Below are positions 1 through 5,454 of a stretch of DNA of 5,454 bases, in pieces; within the stretch, counting starts at the first letter, position 1, and every line of letters begins with the position of its first letter. Source of the stretch: Bryobacterales bacterium (lineage in GTDB: Bacteria; Acidobacteriota; Terriglobia; Bryobacterales; Bryobacteraceae); assembly GCA_003139735.1 (NCBI GenBank), contig PLGA01000202.1:11970-17423 (forward strand), read 5' to 3'. A program made the translations under genes and the position numbers. The notes under the pieces are model-generated. The model ran no database searches. It saw only the letters and a list, made by a program, of their open reading frames with translations, and was not told where the DNA came from.

Positions 1-971
1 CATCCGCCGGATACGATGCTATCAATGGCCTCGCCGCGGCGATTTTCTTCGTCGAAGGTGAACTTGGCCGGCGGGTCCGGATAGCTGGTGGTGCGCAACG
101 GCCATTCGCGATTGTAGAGGTTCAGCGCCGGGCTAACGGAACGCAGGTCCATGTTGGCCTCGTAATAGGCGTCGATGGTCCCCACGTCGCGCCAATAGCG
201 GACGGCGTCGGGGGGTTCGCCGGGGATGCGGTTGGTCTGGAAATCGTAGGCGAAAATGTCGCCGTTGCCGGCGAGGCGAGGCAGGATATCGTGCCCGAAA
301 TCGTGCAGGCTGCTTTCATTGGCGGCGTCCTCATGCAACAGCCGCAGCAGGGTGCGGGTGGAGAAAATGTAATTGCCCATGGAGGCGTACACGCGGTCGC
401 CGTCGCCCGGTATGGAGGGCGCATCGGGGTTCTTCTCATGGAAGCCCAGGATGCGGCCGCTCTCCGACGCCTCGATCACGCCGAATTCCGCGGCCTGGCT
501 GCGGGGAGCGGGAATGGCCGCCACGGTGACCTCAGCCGCGTTCTGCACGTGGAATTCGATCATGTTCATGATATTCATGCGATAGATGTGGTCGGCGCCG
601 AATATGGCCACGAGGTGCGGATCGGACTGCTCGACCAGGTTGATGTTCTGGTAGATGGCGTCCGCGGTGCCTTGATACCACGTCTCGTCCTGCGAGCGCA
701 TCTGCGCCGGGACCGGGATCATGAACTGGCTTTTGAGCAATCCGCCGAACTGCCAGCCCTCGCTCAAATGCTGCAACAAGGACTGGCTGCGGAACTGGGT
801 CAGGATGTAGACCGAGTAGATGCCCGAGTTGATGAAATTGCTGAGAACGAAATCGACAATCCGGTACTTGCCACCAAACGGAACGGCCGGTTTGGCCCGC
901 TCCCTGGTCAGCGGGTAAAGCCGGGTGCCTTTTCCGCCGGCCAAGACGATCCCCAAGACTCGCATGCGCAT
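1..971 (-). CDS. glgC: Glucose-1-phosphate adenylyltransferase (ADP-glucose pyrophosphorylase), 3' end missing
   Basis: This cytoplasmic enzyme makes ADP-glucose and pyrophosphate from ATP and glucose-1-phosphate, the committed step of bacterial glycogen synthesis. The window holds 323 codons plus two bases; the E. coli enzyme has 431 residues, so most of the C-terminal left-handed beta-helix domain is lost at the window edge. The nucleotidyltransferase domain is complete: AGGKGTRLYPLT (residues 11-22), RAKPAVPFGGKYRIVDF (25-41), GTADA (101-105), GADHIY with the metal-binding Asp (125-130), GFHEK in the sugar-phosphate site (176-180) and YWRDVGT (259-265). The visible part ends in SIVSGG, which normally leads into the beta-helix. 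Two ATGs are possible, at 971 and 965; both leave the P-loop-like motif intact and neither has a strong Shine-Dalgarno sequence (an AGGG lies about 12 bases before the first). The position matching E. coli Lys39, a fructose-1,6-bisphosphate contact, is Glu24. It is transcribed divergently from the operon to its right. Confidence 0.96.
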   Translation of the reverse strand, partial: MRMRVLGIVLAGGKGTRLYPLTRERAKPAVPFGGKYRIVDFVLSNFINSGIYSVYILTQFRSQSLLQHLSEGWQFGGLLKSQFMIPVPAQMRSQDETWYQGTADAIYQNINLVEQSDPHLVAIFGADHIYRMNIMNMIEFHVQNAAEVTVAAIPAPRSQAAEFGVIEASESGRILGFHEKNPDAPSIPGDGDRVYASMGNYIFSTRTLLRLLHEDAANESSLHDFGHDILPRLAGNGDIFAYDFQTNRIPGEPPDAVRYWRDVGTIDAYYEANMDLRSVSPALNLYNREWPLRTTSYPDPPAKFTFDEENRRGEAIDSIVSGG

Positions 972-1047
972 AGTTAGACCAAGCCCTATTGTTTCAGGCT
1001 AGTACGGGCGATGGCAAGAGGAACTTCAAGGGGGGTAGGGCGTGGGG

Positions 1048-1100
1048 CCTCCCACGGCTTACGCCGTGGGCTAGGTTCTTTCGCCCCCTATCGGGGGCTT
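1048..1100. repeat. REP-like two-hairpin repeat, copy 1
   Basis: The unit starts CCTCCCACGGC and has two hairpins. Hairpin A is a perfect 8-bp stem, CCCACGGC (1051-1058) with GCCGTGGG (1063-1070), around a TTAC loop. A linker CTAGGTTCTTTC follows. Hairpin B is a perfect 6-bp stem, GCCCCC (1083-1088) with GGGGGC (1093-1098), around a TATC loop. Its hairpin B differs in sequence from that of the other two copies but still pairs fully. Similar palindromes are, from memory, common in Solibacter-type genomes; copy number cannot be seen here. Confidence 0.85.
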
Positions 1101-1115
1101 GATCGATTTCGTTGT

Positions 1116-1165
1116 CCTCCCACGGCTTACGCCGTGGGCTAAGTTCTTTCGCTCCTGCGGAGCTT
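1116..1165. repeat. REP-like two-hairpin repeat, copy 2
   Basis: Same architecture as copy 1. Hairpin A (1119-1138) is identical, with an 8-bp stem and TTAC loop. The linker is CTAAGTTCTTTC, one base different from copy 1. Hairpin B is GCTCC (1151-1155) with GGAGC (1159-1163) around TGC. The copy is followed by GGGGC (1166-1170), shared with copy 3. Its start lies 68 bp after the start of copy 1. Confidence 0.85.
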
Positions 1166-1173
1166 GGGGCTGT

Positions 1174-1223
1174 CCTCCCACCGCTCACGCCGTGGGCTAG
1201 GTTCTTTCGCTCCTGCGGAGCTT
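1174..1223. repeat. REP-like two-hairpin repeat, copy 3 (degenerate stem)
   Basis: This copy starts 58 bp after copy 2 and shares its hairpin B exactly (GCTCC 1209-1213, GGAGC 1217-1221). Hairpin A has a G-to-C change at 1182, giving one C-C mismatch with 1191, and the loop is TCAC instead of TTAC. Both changes are uncompensated, so this stem is weaker. The linker CTAGGTTCTTTC matches copy 1. GGGGC follows at 1224-1228. Confidence 0.82.
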
Positions 1224-1278
1224 GGGGCCAAGGCGGGCTTGGAATTCACTTTTCTATCGCACGCCCTTCAGTTTTCGC

Positions 1279-1307
1279 TTGACAACGAGCTAAATTAGTA
1301 CTAATAA
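1279..1307 (+). promoter_or_regulatory. Sigma70-like promoter of the blaI-like operon
   Basis: A consensus -35 box TTGACA lies at 1279-1284. After the ideal 17-bp spacer, TAATAA (1302-1307) is the best-placed -10 box; it matches TATAAT at only three positions but sits in a locally AT-rich stretch that contrasts with the GC-rich surroundings. The predicted transcription start is about 1313-1314, at the A of the repressor ATG, which would make the mRNA leaderless. The -10 box lies inside the operator palindromes, consistent with autorepression. Confidence 0.65.
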
Positions 1308-1314
1308 ATTAGTA
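1291..1314. promoter_or_regulatory. Putative BlaI-family operator, three alternating half-sites
   Basis: Three half-sites alternate in direction: ATTAGTA (1294-1300), TACTAAT (1299-1305) and ATTAGTA (1308-1314). They form two overlapping inverted repeats: the perfect 12-bp palindrome ATTAGTACTAAT (1294-1305) and TACTAAT-AA-ATTAGTA (1299-1314), with perfect 7-bp arms. The same stretch can be read as a 10-bp direct repeat, TAAATTAGTA, at 1291-1300 and 1305-1314. Known BlaI/MecI operators are similar-sized inverted repeats with TAC and GTA in the arms. The site covers the -10 box and touches the start codon. Assignment to the adjacent repressor is inferred from position. Confidence 0.65.
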
Positions 1315-1685
1315 TGCGCAGCCGGAGCTCGATTCTCACGGGGCAAGAACTGGAAATCATGAAGGTGGTCTGGGAGCGCGAGAGCGTCACCGTTCGGGAC
1401 GTCTACGAGGCGCTGCTCGAACGGCGCAAGGTGGCTTACACCACGGTCATGACCATGATGAAGATCCTGGAGCAGAAGAAGTACCTGAAGAAGAACCAGG
1501 CGGAGCGGGCCTACGTCTATCGGGCGGCTCAGCCGCAGGGACAGGTGGTCGGGGCGATGGTGCGGGACTTCGTGAACCGGGTGTTTAACGGCTCGGCCGC
1601 GCCGCTTCTGGTGCACCTGGTGAAGGAGCACGACCTTTCCGCGGAGGACCTGGAGGAAATCGCGAGGTTGCGGAGGGACAAATGA
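1314..1685 (+). CDS. BlaI/MecI/CopY-family transcriptional repressor
   Basis: This is a 123-residue cytoplasmic winged-helix repressor, the same length as S. aureus MecI. The N-terminal DNA-binding domain (about residues 8-72) contains LTGQELEIMKVVWERESVTV and the recognition-helix region VAYTTVMTMMKILEQKKYL (40-58). The C-terminal dimerisation helices (about 76-123) include RDFVNRVFNG, LVHLVKEHDLS and EDLEEIARL. In MecI and BlaI, proteolysis between Asn101 and Phe102 inactivates the repressor; an ungapped alignment puts His101-Leu102 here. The ATG at 1314 is the only plausible start, since the next Met (residue 16) would remove the first helix. It has no Shine-Dalgarno sequence and lies at the predicted transcription start, so leaderless translation is likely. 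The stop overlaps the next gene by 4 bases (ATGA). It probably represses its own operon through the operator at 1291-1314. The target and inducer are unknown; no beta-lactamase gene is nearby. Confidence 0.93.
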   Translation: MRSRSSILTGQELEIMKVVWERESVTVRDVYEALLERRKVAYTTVMTMMKILEQKKYLKKNQAERAYVYRAAQPQGQVVGAMVRDFVNRVFNGSAAPLLVHLVKEHDLSAEDLEEIARLRRDK

Positions 1686-3739
1686 ACGCCAACCTGCTTC
1701 TGAACGACGTGGCGCTGTACTCGCTGCAAATCGGGCTGCTGGTGGGGCTGGCGGGTTTCGTCCCGGCGGTGCTCCGCCTGCGCGCGCCGGGGGTGAAGCT
1801 GGCGTACTGGCATTTTCTGCTGGCGGCCTGCCTGCTGCTGCCGGTGGTACGGCCCTGGAAACAGGGCGTGGTCGATATCGGCGGCGGCGCGGCGCTGCCG
1901 GCCGTGGCGATGACGACCGCTCCAGCGCCGCCGGCGCCAGCGCCCACGCGGTTTACGCAGGCCGAGATGCTGCTGGCTCTGCTGGCGGCGGGCGCGGTTG
2001 TCCGCCTGGGTTGGCTGGGCGTGGGACTTTGGCGGCTGCGGCGGTACCGGCTGCATTCCGCGCCGGCCGGCGCCGGTGGGGCGGACGAACGGGTTTGGGC
2101 ATCCGTTGCGGGGAGGACCGGCATTCCGGATCTGCGGCTTTCCGAAGATGTCGCCAGCCCGGTGACGTTCGGGTTTTTGAATCCGGTCATCCTGCTGCCC
2201 ACCGCGTTTCCCGGTTTGAATCCGCGCACCCAGGAGGCCATCCTGGCGCATGAGTTTCTGCACGTCCGCCGGCGCGACTGGCTTTTTACGCTGATTGAGG
2301 AGCTGGTGCGCGCCGCGTTCTGGTTCCACCCGGCGATCTGGTGGCTGCTGGGCGAGACGCAACTGGCGCGCGAACAGGTGGTGGACCGCGCGTCGGTGGA
2401 AATGACCCGAAGCCGCGAGGAATACGTGGACGCCCTGCTGGCCATTGCGGGCGTCCGGCCGAGGCTTGACCTTGCTCCGGCGCCATTGTTCCTGCGCAAA
2501 CGGCATTTGAAACATCGCGTAGTGTCATTGCTGAAGGAGGTTCGTATGTCGAAGAAGCATTCCATTGCGGCGCTGGCGGCCGGTCTCTCGATTTTGGCCG
2601 CGGCATGTTGGATGGTGACGGCCACATTCCCGCTGGCGGCGGCCCCGCAGTTGGTGGCCGACGGACCAGGCGTGAGCGTGGATATAGGCGGCGCGGCGCT
2701 GATGCACCGGCTGCCGGTGGTTTATCCCGAGGCGGCGATGACCGCACGGATTGAGGGCACGGTGGTGGTGCAGGCCACGGTAGATTCGGCCGGCAACGTG
2801 ACCGACGCCAGCGTGTTGAGCGGGCCGGAGGAGTTGCGGAAAGCCGCGGTTCTATCGGTCTTGCAATGGCACTTTGTGCGGGGCGGGAGCAGCACGAAGC
2901 AAGTGAGCATTGCGTTTCAAGTTCCGAATGGCGCGGCGGAGATGGAGGTTATGGCGCCGGCGCCGACACAGGGACCGCACCTCATCAGCGAGCGGACGGG
3001 CAGAATCGTTGCTGGGGGTCTCGTGGCGCCGCCACAGGTGGTGCGGCCTCCGGCCGAGTCGGAGGCGCTTCAAGCGCTGGACGCGAAACAGCAGGCGCTG
3101 ATGGCCCAAATGCGCAATGTCAACCCAGGCCAGGACATGCAGGCCATGCAGGACGTGATGAGCCAGTTGAGGGAACTTTCCGAAAGGAGACTGGCCCTTC
3201 AGAAGATCGGTACCATCACGACGAGGGGCCTTTCCGATCAGATTAGCAAAGAGCTGCTGGCCAGCCTCCCGGTCCACGAAGGCGACGCTCCAACCACGGA
3301 GAACATGGCCAAGTTGAAGGAGGCGGTGAAGCAATTCGATGAGCATCTCACTGTCTCTATGCTGCCAACGGGATCGCCCGAAGTGGACGTCCGGATTGCC
3401 GCACCCGGCTCGCTTACCCAATTTGTTATGACCGGGAATCCGACGTCGGGGCCAAGGATAACGGTCGGCGGAAAGGTGCAGGAGGCGAGCCTGATCAGCA
3501 AGGTGATGCCGGCTTATCCCTCTCTGGCCAAGTCAGCGGGCATCCAAGGCCACGTGATCCTCGCCGTCATCATCGCCACGAATGGTACCGTGCAGGAAGT
3601 TCAGGCTGTCTCCGGCCATCCTTTGCTGATACCTGCGGCGATGGCCGCGGTGAAACAATGGACTTATAAACCGCTCCTCATGAACGGCCAGCCCGTTGAA
3701 GTGAGCACGCAGGTCGATATCGATTTCACGTTGATGTAA
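1682..3739 (+). CDS. M56 (BlaR1-like) membrane metallopeptidase with two C-terminal TonB-like domains
   Basis: This 685-residue protein is probably a membrane-bound signalling protease that acts on the upstream repressor. Predicted membrane helices lie near residues 10-32, 41-58, 96-118 and 294-315, with a Pro/Ala-rich linker (78-90) between the second and third. The cytoplasmic gluzincin domain has the zinc motif HEFLH (190-194), the family motif FWFHP (213-217) and EQVVD (231-235), in which Glu231 is the likely third zinc ligand; the protease therefore looks intact. After the fourth helix there is no penicillin-binding sensor. Instead come a TonB C-terminal-like domain (about 338-415, with VVYPEAAMTARIEGTVVVQ and LQWHF), a Gln/Met/Leu-rich, possibly helical linker (about 456-510), and a second TonB-like domain (about 598-685, with PAYPSLAKSAGIQGHVILAV and VKQWTYKPLLMNGQPVEV). 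The start overlaps the repressor stop as ATGA and has GGAGGG at 1672-1677. An internal ribosome binding site precedes Met289. The ligand is unknown. Confidence 0.9.
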   Translation: MNANLLLNDVALYSLQIGLLVGLAGFVPAVLRLRAPGVKLAYWHFLLAACLLLPVVRPWKQGVVDIGGGAALPAVAMTTAPAPPAPAPTRFTQAEMLLALLAAGAVVRLGWLGVGLWRLRRYRLHSAPAGAGGADERVWASVAGRTGIPDLRLSEDVASPVTFGFLNPVILLPTAFPGLNPRTQEAILAHEFLHVRRRDWLFTLIEELVRAAFWFHPAIWWLLGETQLAREQVVDRASVEMTRSREEYVDALLAIAGVRPRLDLAPAPLFLRKRHLKHRVVSLLKEVRMSKKHSIAALAAGLSILAAACWMVTATFPLAAAPQLVADGPGVSVDIGGAALMHRLPVVYPEAAMTARIEGTVVVQATVDSAGNVTDASVLSGPEELRKAAVLSVLQWHFVRGGSSTKQVSIAFQVPNGAAEMEVMAPAPTQGPHLISERTGRIVAGGLVAPPQVVRPPAESEALQALDAKQQALMAQMRNVNPGQDMQAMQDVMSQLRELSERRLALQKIGTITTRGLSDQISKELLASLPVHEGDAPTTENMAKLKEAVKQFDEHLTVSMLPTGSPEVDVRIAAPGSLTQFVMTGNPTSGPRITVGGKVQEASLISKVMPAYPSLAKSAGIQGHVILAVIIATNGTVQEVQAVSGHPLLIPAAMAAVKQWTYKPLLMNGQPVEVSTQVDIDFTLM
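2534..2548 (+). promoter_or_regulatory. Internal in-frame ribosome binding site and start codon inside the M56 gene
   Basis: AAGGAGGT (2534-2541) is an 8-base match to the ideal Shine-Dalgarno sequence. AAGGAGG is followed after 5 bases by ATG (2546-2548), which is in frame as Met289. The resulting 397-residue product would begin MSKKHSIAALAAGLSILAAA, a typical positively charged start followed by a hydrophobic core like a signal peptide or signal anchor, and would carry both TonB-like domains without the protease. The Shine-Dalgarno sequence is stronger than any other in the window. Use in the cell is inferred. Confidence 0.5.
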
Positions 3740-5406
3740 TGCGACGGATCGCGTTGATTTTGACGATGGTGGCCGGCGCAGCCGCGTTGACGCCGCAGGA
3801 CGCCAGCCCCGGCCAGCAACCGGAGATCCGCGGCTTCGTGGTGGAGCCGGAAACCAACCAGCCGGTAGTGGACGCCGTGGTCTCGCTCTATTTTCTGGGC
3901 GCGGAACAGCCGCGCATCATGGTGGGGTCGGCAATGCTCGACGTGACGGGCACGGTCAACACCGATGCCACCGGCGCGTTTACAGCCCCGTTGTACAAGG
4001 TGGGGTATTACCGCGTGCAGGCGAAGAAGAACGGGTACGTTCAGAACCCGAACAGTTCGCAAAGGGTCACGCTGACCGCCGATGCGCCGGTGAAGGAGGT
4101 GCGCCTGACTCTATCGCCTCCCGGCCATCTGACCGGTTGGGTGGTGGACGAAGAAACCGGCAAGCCGATCTCAGGGGTGCGCGTGTCTGCGGCTCGTCCC
4201 CTCCCGGCCGGCACCGTCTTTTTTGGCGCCATGTTTGGTAACGGTGTAGTCACGGATGCCGAGGGCCAGTTCCGCACCGGCGATCTGATGCCCGGCGAGT
4301 ACGCGGTCACCATCGGCGAGCAGACCACCGGCAAGGACCGAATCCTGACGAAGTTCTCCGAGGAAGACTGGAAGACCGTGGACCAGGATTACCCGCGCAC
4401 CTACTGGCCTGGAGGGCATGGCGCGGATGCCGTCGTCCCGGTAAAGGTCGACTCAGGCGCCACGGTGAGCGTCGGGAAGTTGTCGGTGAAAAAGGTTGCG
4501 CATTACCGGCTGCACGTTCGCATTCCCCCTTCGACGTGCGGTGCGGACGACACGATGCAGGTATACGAGCAGCCGCCGGGGGGCGGAATGCTCACGATTT
4601 CCCAGGAGGCGCCGTGCGGGAGGGATATGCTCGTCACCGGCTATCCGCCGGGAGCGTACCGGTTGATCCTCGCGGTGAACGGGCGGAAGGCGGAGGAACG
4701 CGGAATGGCGTCCGTCCCCTTTGTGATCGCGGACGAGAACGTCGAGGTTACGGCTCCGCTGGAGCGCGGCGTTCGCGTGGACGGGACATTCGTTGCGGCG
4801 GACGGCGCGGCGCCGCCGGATTTCTCCAAGCTGGAGATGCGGCTAAGCCCCACCGGCATGCTGCCTTTTGCGGACATCAGCTCCCCGGTAAAGCCGGACG
4901 GCAATGGGAAGTTCTTCATTGCGGGCTTCCCCGCCCTGAGCTGCGAGGTGTTCGTGCAAGGGACTGGCCAAGCCAGCTACGTTAAGGAGATCCGCTATAA
5001 CGGCATTCCCATTACAGACGGCACGGCGCCGCTCGACAAGAGCGCGATGGCGCATTCGCTGACGATCGTCATCGACGATAAGCCCGCGGCAATCGCGGGA
5101 TCGGTGATGGATGGCGACAAACCGGTGGGGCAGCCTTACGTGATTCTGGCGAAATGGCCGCTGCCGAACCGGCCGGACCGCAGGCTTTACATGCCAACGG
5201 CTACGGCGACGGGCGACGACCAAGGCAAATTCCAGTTCACCGGATTGGCGCCAGGCGAATACCGCATGGTCGCGTTGCGATCGCAGGACGAGTTTACGAA
5301 TCGTGCGCCGGGCGTGTTGGAAGCGGCGCTAGCGGCGGCGGGAAAGATCGAGATTGGCCCCAACGGGCTTCGGAGCGTGAGCATCGAAATCGGCGCGCTG
5401 CGCTGA
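3739..5406 (+). CDS. Secreted carboxypeptidase-regulatory-like domain protein
   Basis: This 555-residue protein has a short signal peptide (MRRIALILTMVAGAAAL, residues 1-17), so it is probably exported; no outer-membrane barrel or catalytic domain is visible. It is built from repeated beta-sandwich modules of the carboxypeptidase regulatory-like type. These are recognisable from a 'T/PD..G.F....L.PGEY.V' signature at residues 75-97 (TDATGAFTAPLYKVGYYRV), 172-192 (TDAEGQFRTGDLMPGEYAV), 385-408 (KPDGNGKFFIAGFPALSCEV) and 491-513 (TGDDQGKFQFTGLAPGEYRM), with a partial one at 301-315 (GYPPGAYRLILAVNG). Family-typical module openings include IRGFVVEPETNQPV (30-43), LTGWVVDEETGKPI (131-144) and IAGSVMDGDKPV (452-463). 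YWPGG (222-226) is a motif I recall from acidobacterial relatives. Its start overlaps the previous stop by one base (TAATG) and lacks a clear Shine-Dalgarno sequence, so it is probably translated by reinitiation. A structural or carbohydrate-binding role is possible, but no function can be assigned. Confidence 0.85.
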   Translation: MRRIALILTMVAGAAALTPQDASPGQQPEIRGFVVEPETNQPVVDAVVSLYFLGAEQPRIMVGSAMLDVTGTVNTDATGAFTAPLYKVGYYRVQAKKNGYVQNPNSSQRVTLTADAPVKEVRLTLSPPGHLTGWVVDEETGKPISGVRVSAARPLPAGTVFFGAMFGNGVVTDAEGQFRTGDLMPGEYAVTIGEQTTGKDRILTKFSEEDWKTVDQDYPRTYWPGGHGADAVVPVKVDSGATVSVGKLSVKKVAHYRLHVRIPPSTCGADDTMQVYEQPPGGGMLTISQEAPCGRDMLVTGYPPGAYRLILAVNGRKAEERGMASVPFVIADENVEVTAPLERGVRVDGTFVAADGAAPPDFSKLEMRLSPTGMLPFADISSPVKPDGNGKFFIAGFPALSCEVFVQGTGQASYVKEIRYNGIPITDGTAPLDKSAMAHSLTIVIDDKPAAIAGSVMDGDKPVGQPYVILAKWPLPNRPDRRLYMPTATATGDDQGKFQFTGLAPGEYRMVALRSQDEFTNRAPGVLEAALAAAGKIEIGPNGLRSVSIEIGALR

Positions 5407-5449
5407 ACGTCCGATTCCATTTGCGCGCGACAAGGCAAGAAGGCAGACC

Positions 5450-5454
5450 AGGAG
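5450..5454 (+). promoter_or_regulatory. Possible ribosome binding site of a gene beyond the right edge
   Basis: AGGAG forms the last five bases of the window, 44 bases after the preceding stop codon. The gap (5407-5449) has no hairpin followed by a T-run, so there is no visible terminator and the operon may continue. Only a short motif is seen, so this is weak evidence. Confidence 0.3.

Larger units (their letters stand above)
972..1313. other. Divergent intergenic region between glgC and the blaI-like operon
   Basis: No gene is supported here. Both flanking genes start from this region, so it must carry promoters for both directions. About half is occupied by three hairpin repeats (1048-1223). 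The right end carries a recognisable promoter and operator for the plus-strand operon. I could not find a convincing glgC promoter between 972 and 1047: TTGCCA and TTGAAG occur on the minus strand but without a good -10 element at proper spacing. A 64-codon minus-strand open frame across the repeats (994-1188) is not credible. Confidence 0.8.

Noticed and set aside
291..977. 228-codon plus-strand open frame
   Set aside because: It is antisense to glgC, whose minus-strand translation matches the family motif by motif; the plus frame has no recognisable domain.
1051..1098. Rho-independent terminators
   Set aside because: Both neighbouring genes start from this region instead of ending in it, and the hairpins lack a long T-run after the stem.
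994..1188. 64-codon minus-strand open frame over the hairpin repeats
   Set aside because: It is built mostly from repeat sequence and has no family resemblance.
1048..1223. CRISPR array
   Set aside because: Only three units with unequal spacing; the repeats are double hairpins and the gaps are 8-15 bases, too short for spacers. No cas genes are present.
2591..2611. Lipoprotein signal (lipobox) around Cys309 in the internal product
   Set aside because: The residues before Cys are Ala-Ala-Ala, lacking the usual Leu/Val/Ile at -3, so lipidation is not supported.
1585..2625. Long minus-strand open frames (346 codons here and 328 codons at 1529-2515)
   Set aside because: They lie opposite the repressor and M56 peptidase genes, are rich in Arg/Ser/Pro/Gln as expected of GC-rich shadow frames, and show no domain.
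2866..3246. 126-codon plus-strand open frame inside the M56 gene
   Set aside because: It is out of frame with the TonB-like domain coding sequence, Gly/Arg rich, with no ribosome binding site or domain.
1314..3739. Beta-lactam resistance regulator (blaI-blaR1)
   Set aside because: The protease has no penicillin-binding sensor domain (no SxxK/KTG arrangement that I can see after the last membrane helix) and no beta-lactamase gene follows, so family names were not used as gene symbols.

Overview
The window looks like chromosomal DNA from a high-GC member of the Acidobacteriota, most likely the Candidatus Solibacter/Bryobacterales group. This rests on three things. A BlaI-type repressor is followed by an M56 peptidase carrying TonB-like domains. 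A secreted carboxypeptidase-regulatory-like protein comes next. Hairpin repeats with a CCCACGGC-TTAC-GCCGTGGG core lie upstream. The lineage is inferred from recalled family patterns, not from a search.

Layout: positions 1-971 (minus strand) hold the first 323 codons of glgC, glucose-1-phosphate adenylyltransferase, which runs off the left edge. Positions 972-1313 are a divergent intergenic region. It contains three tandem copies of a two-hairpin repeat (1048-1223), then a sigma70-like promoter with an overlapping palindromic operator (1279-1314) that drives the plus-strand genes. Positions 1314-5406 are a tight three-gene operon: a BlaI/MecI-family repressor, an M56 (BlaR1-like) membrane metallopeptidase ending in two TonB C-terminal-like domains, and a secreted protein with repeated beta-sandwich modules. 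The genes overlap by 4 bases (ATGA) and 1 base (TAATG), so translational coupling is likely. Positions 5407-5454 are non-coding and end in AGGAG, possibly the ribosome binding site of a gene just outside the window.

How it may work: in classical bla/mec systems a membrane M56 peptidase senses beta-lactam through an extracytoplasmic penicillin-binding domain and triggers cleavage of the repressor. Here the repressor-peptidase pair is kept, but the sensor domain is replaced by two TonB-like modules, and no beta-lactamase follows. The signal is therefore unknown and probably concerns the cell envelope. The peptidase gene also has a near-perfect internal ribosome binding site placed so that the membrane-anchored TonB half could be made as a separate protein. 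The repressor probably represses its own operon through an operator that overlaps its start codon, and its mRNA may be leaderless. GlgC (glycogen synthesis) appears functionally unrelated and only shares the intergenic region.
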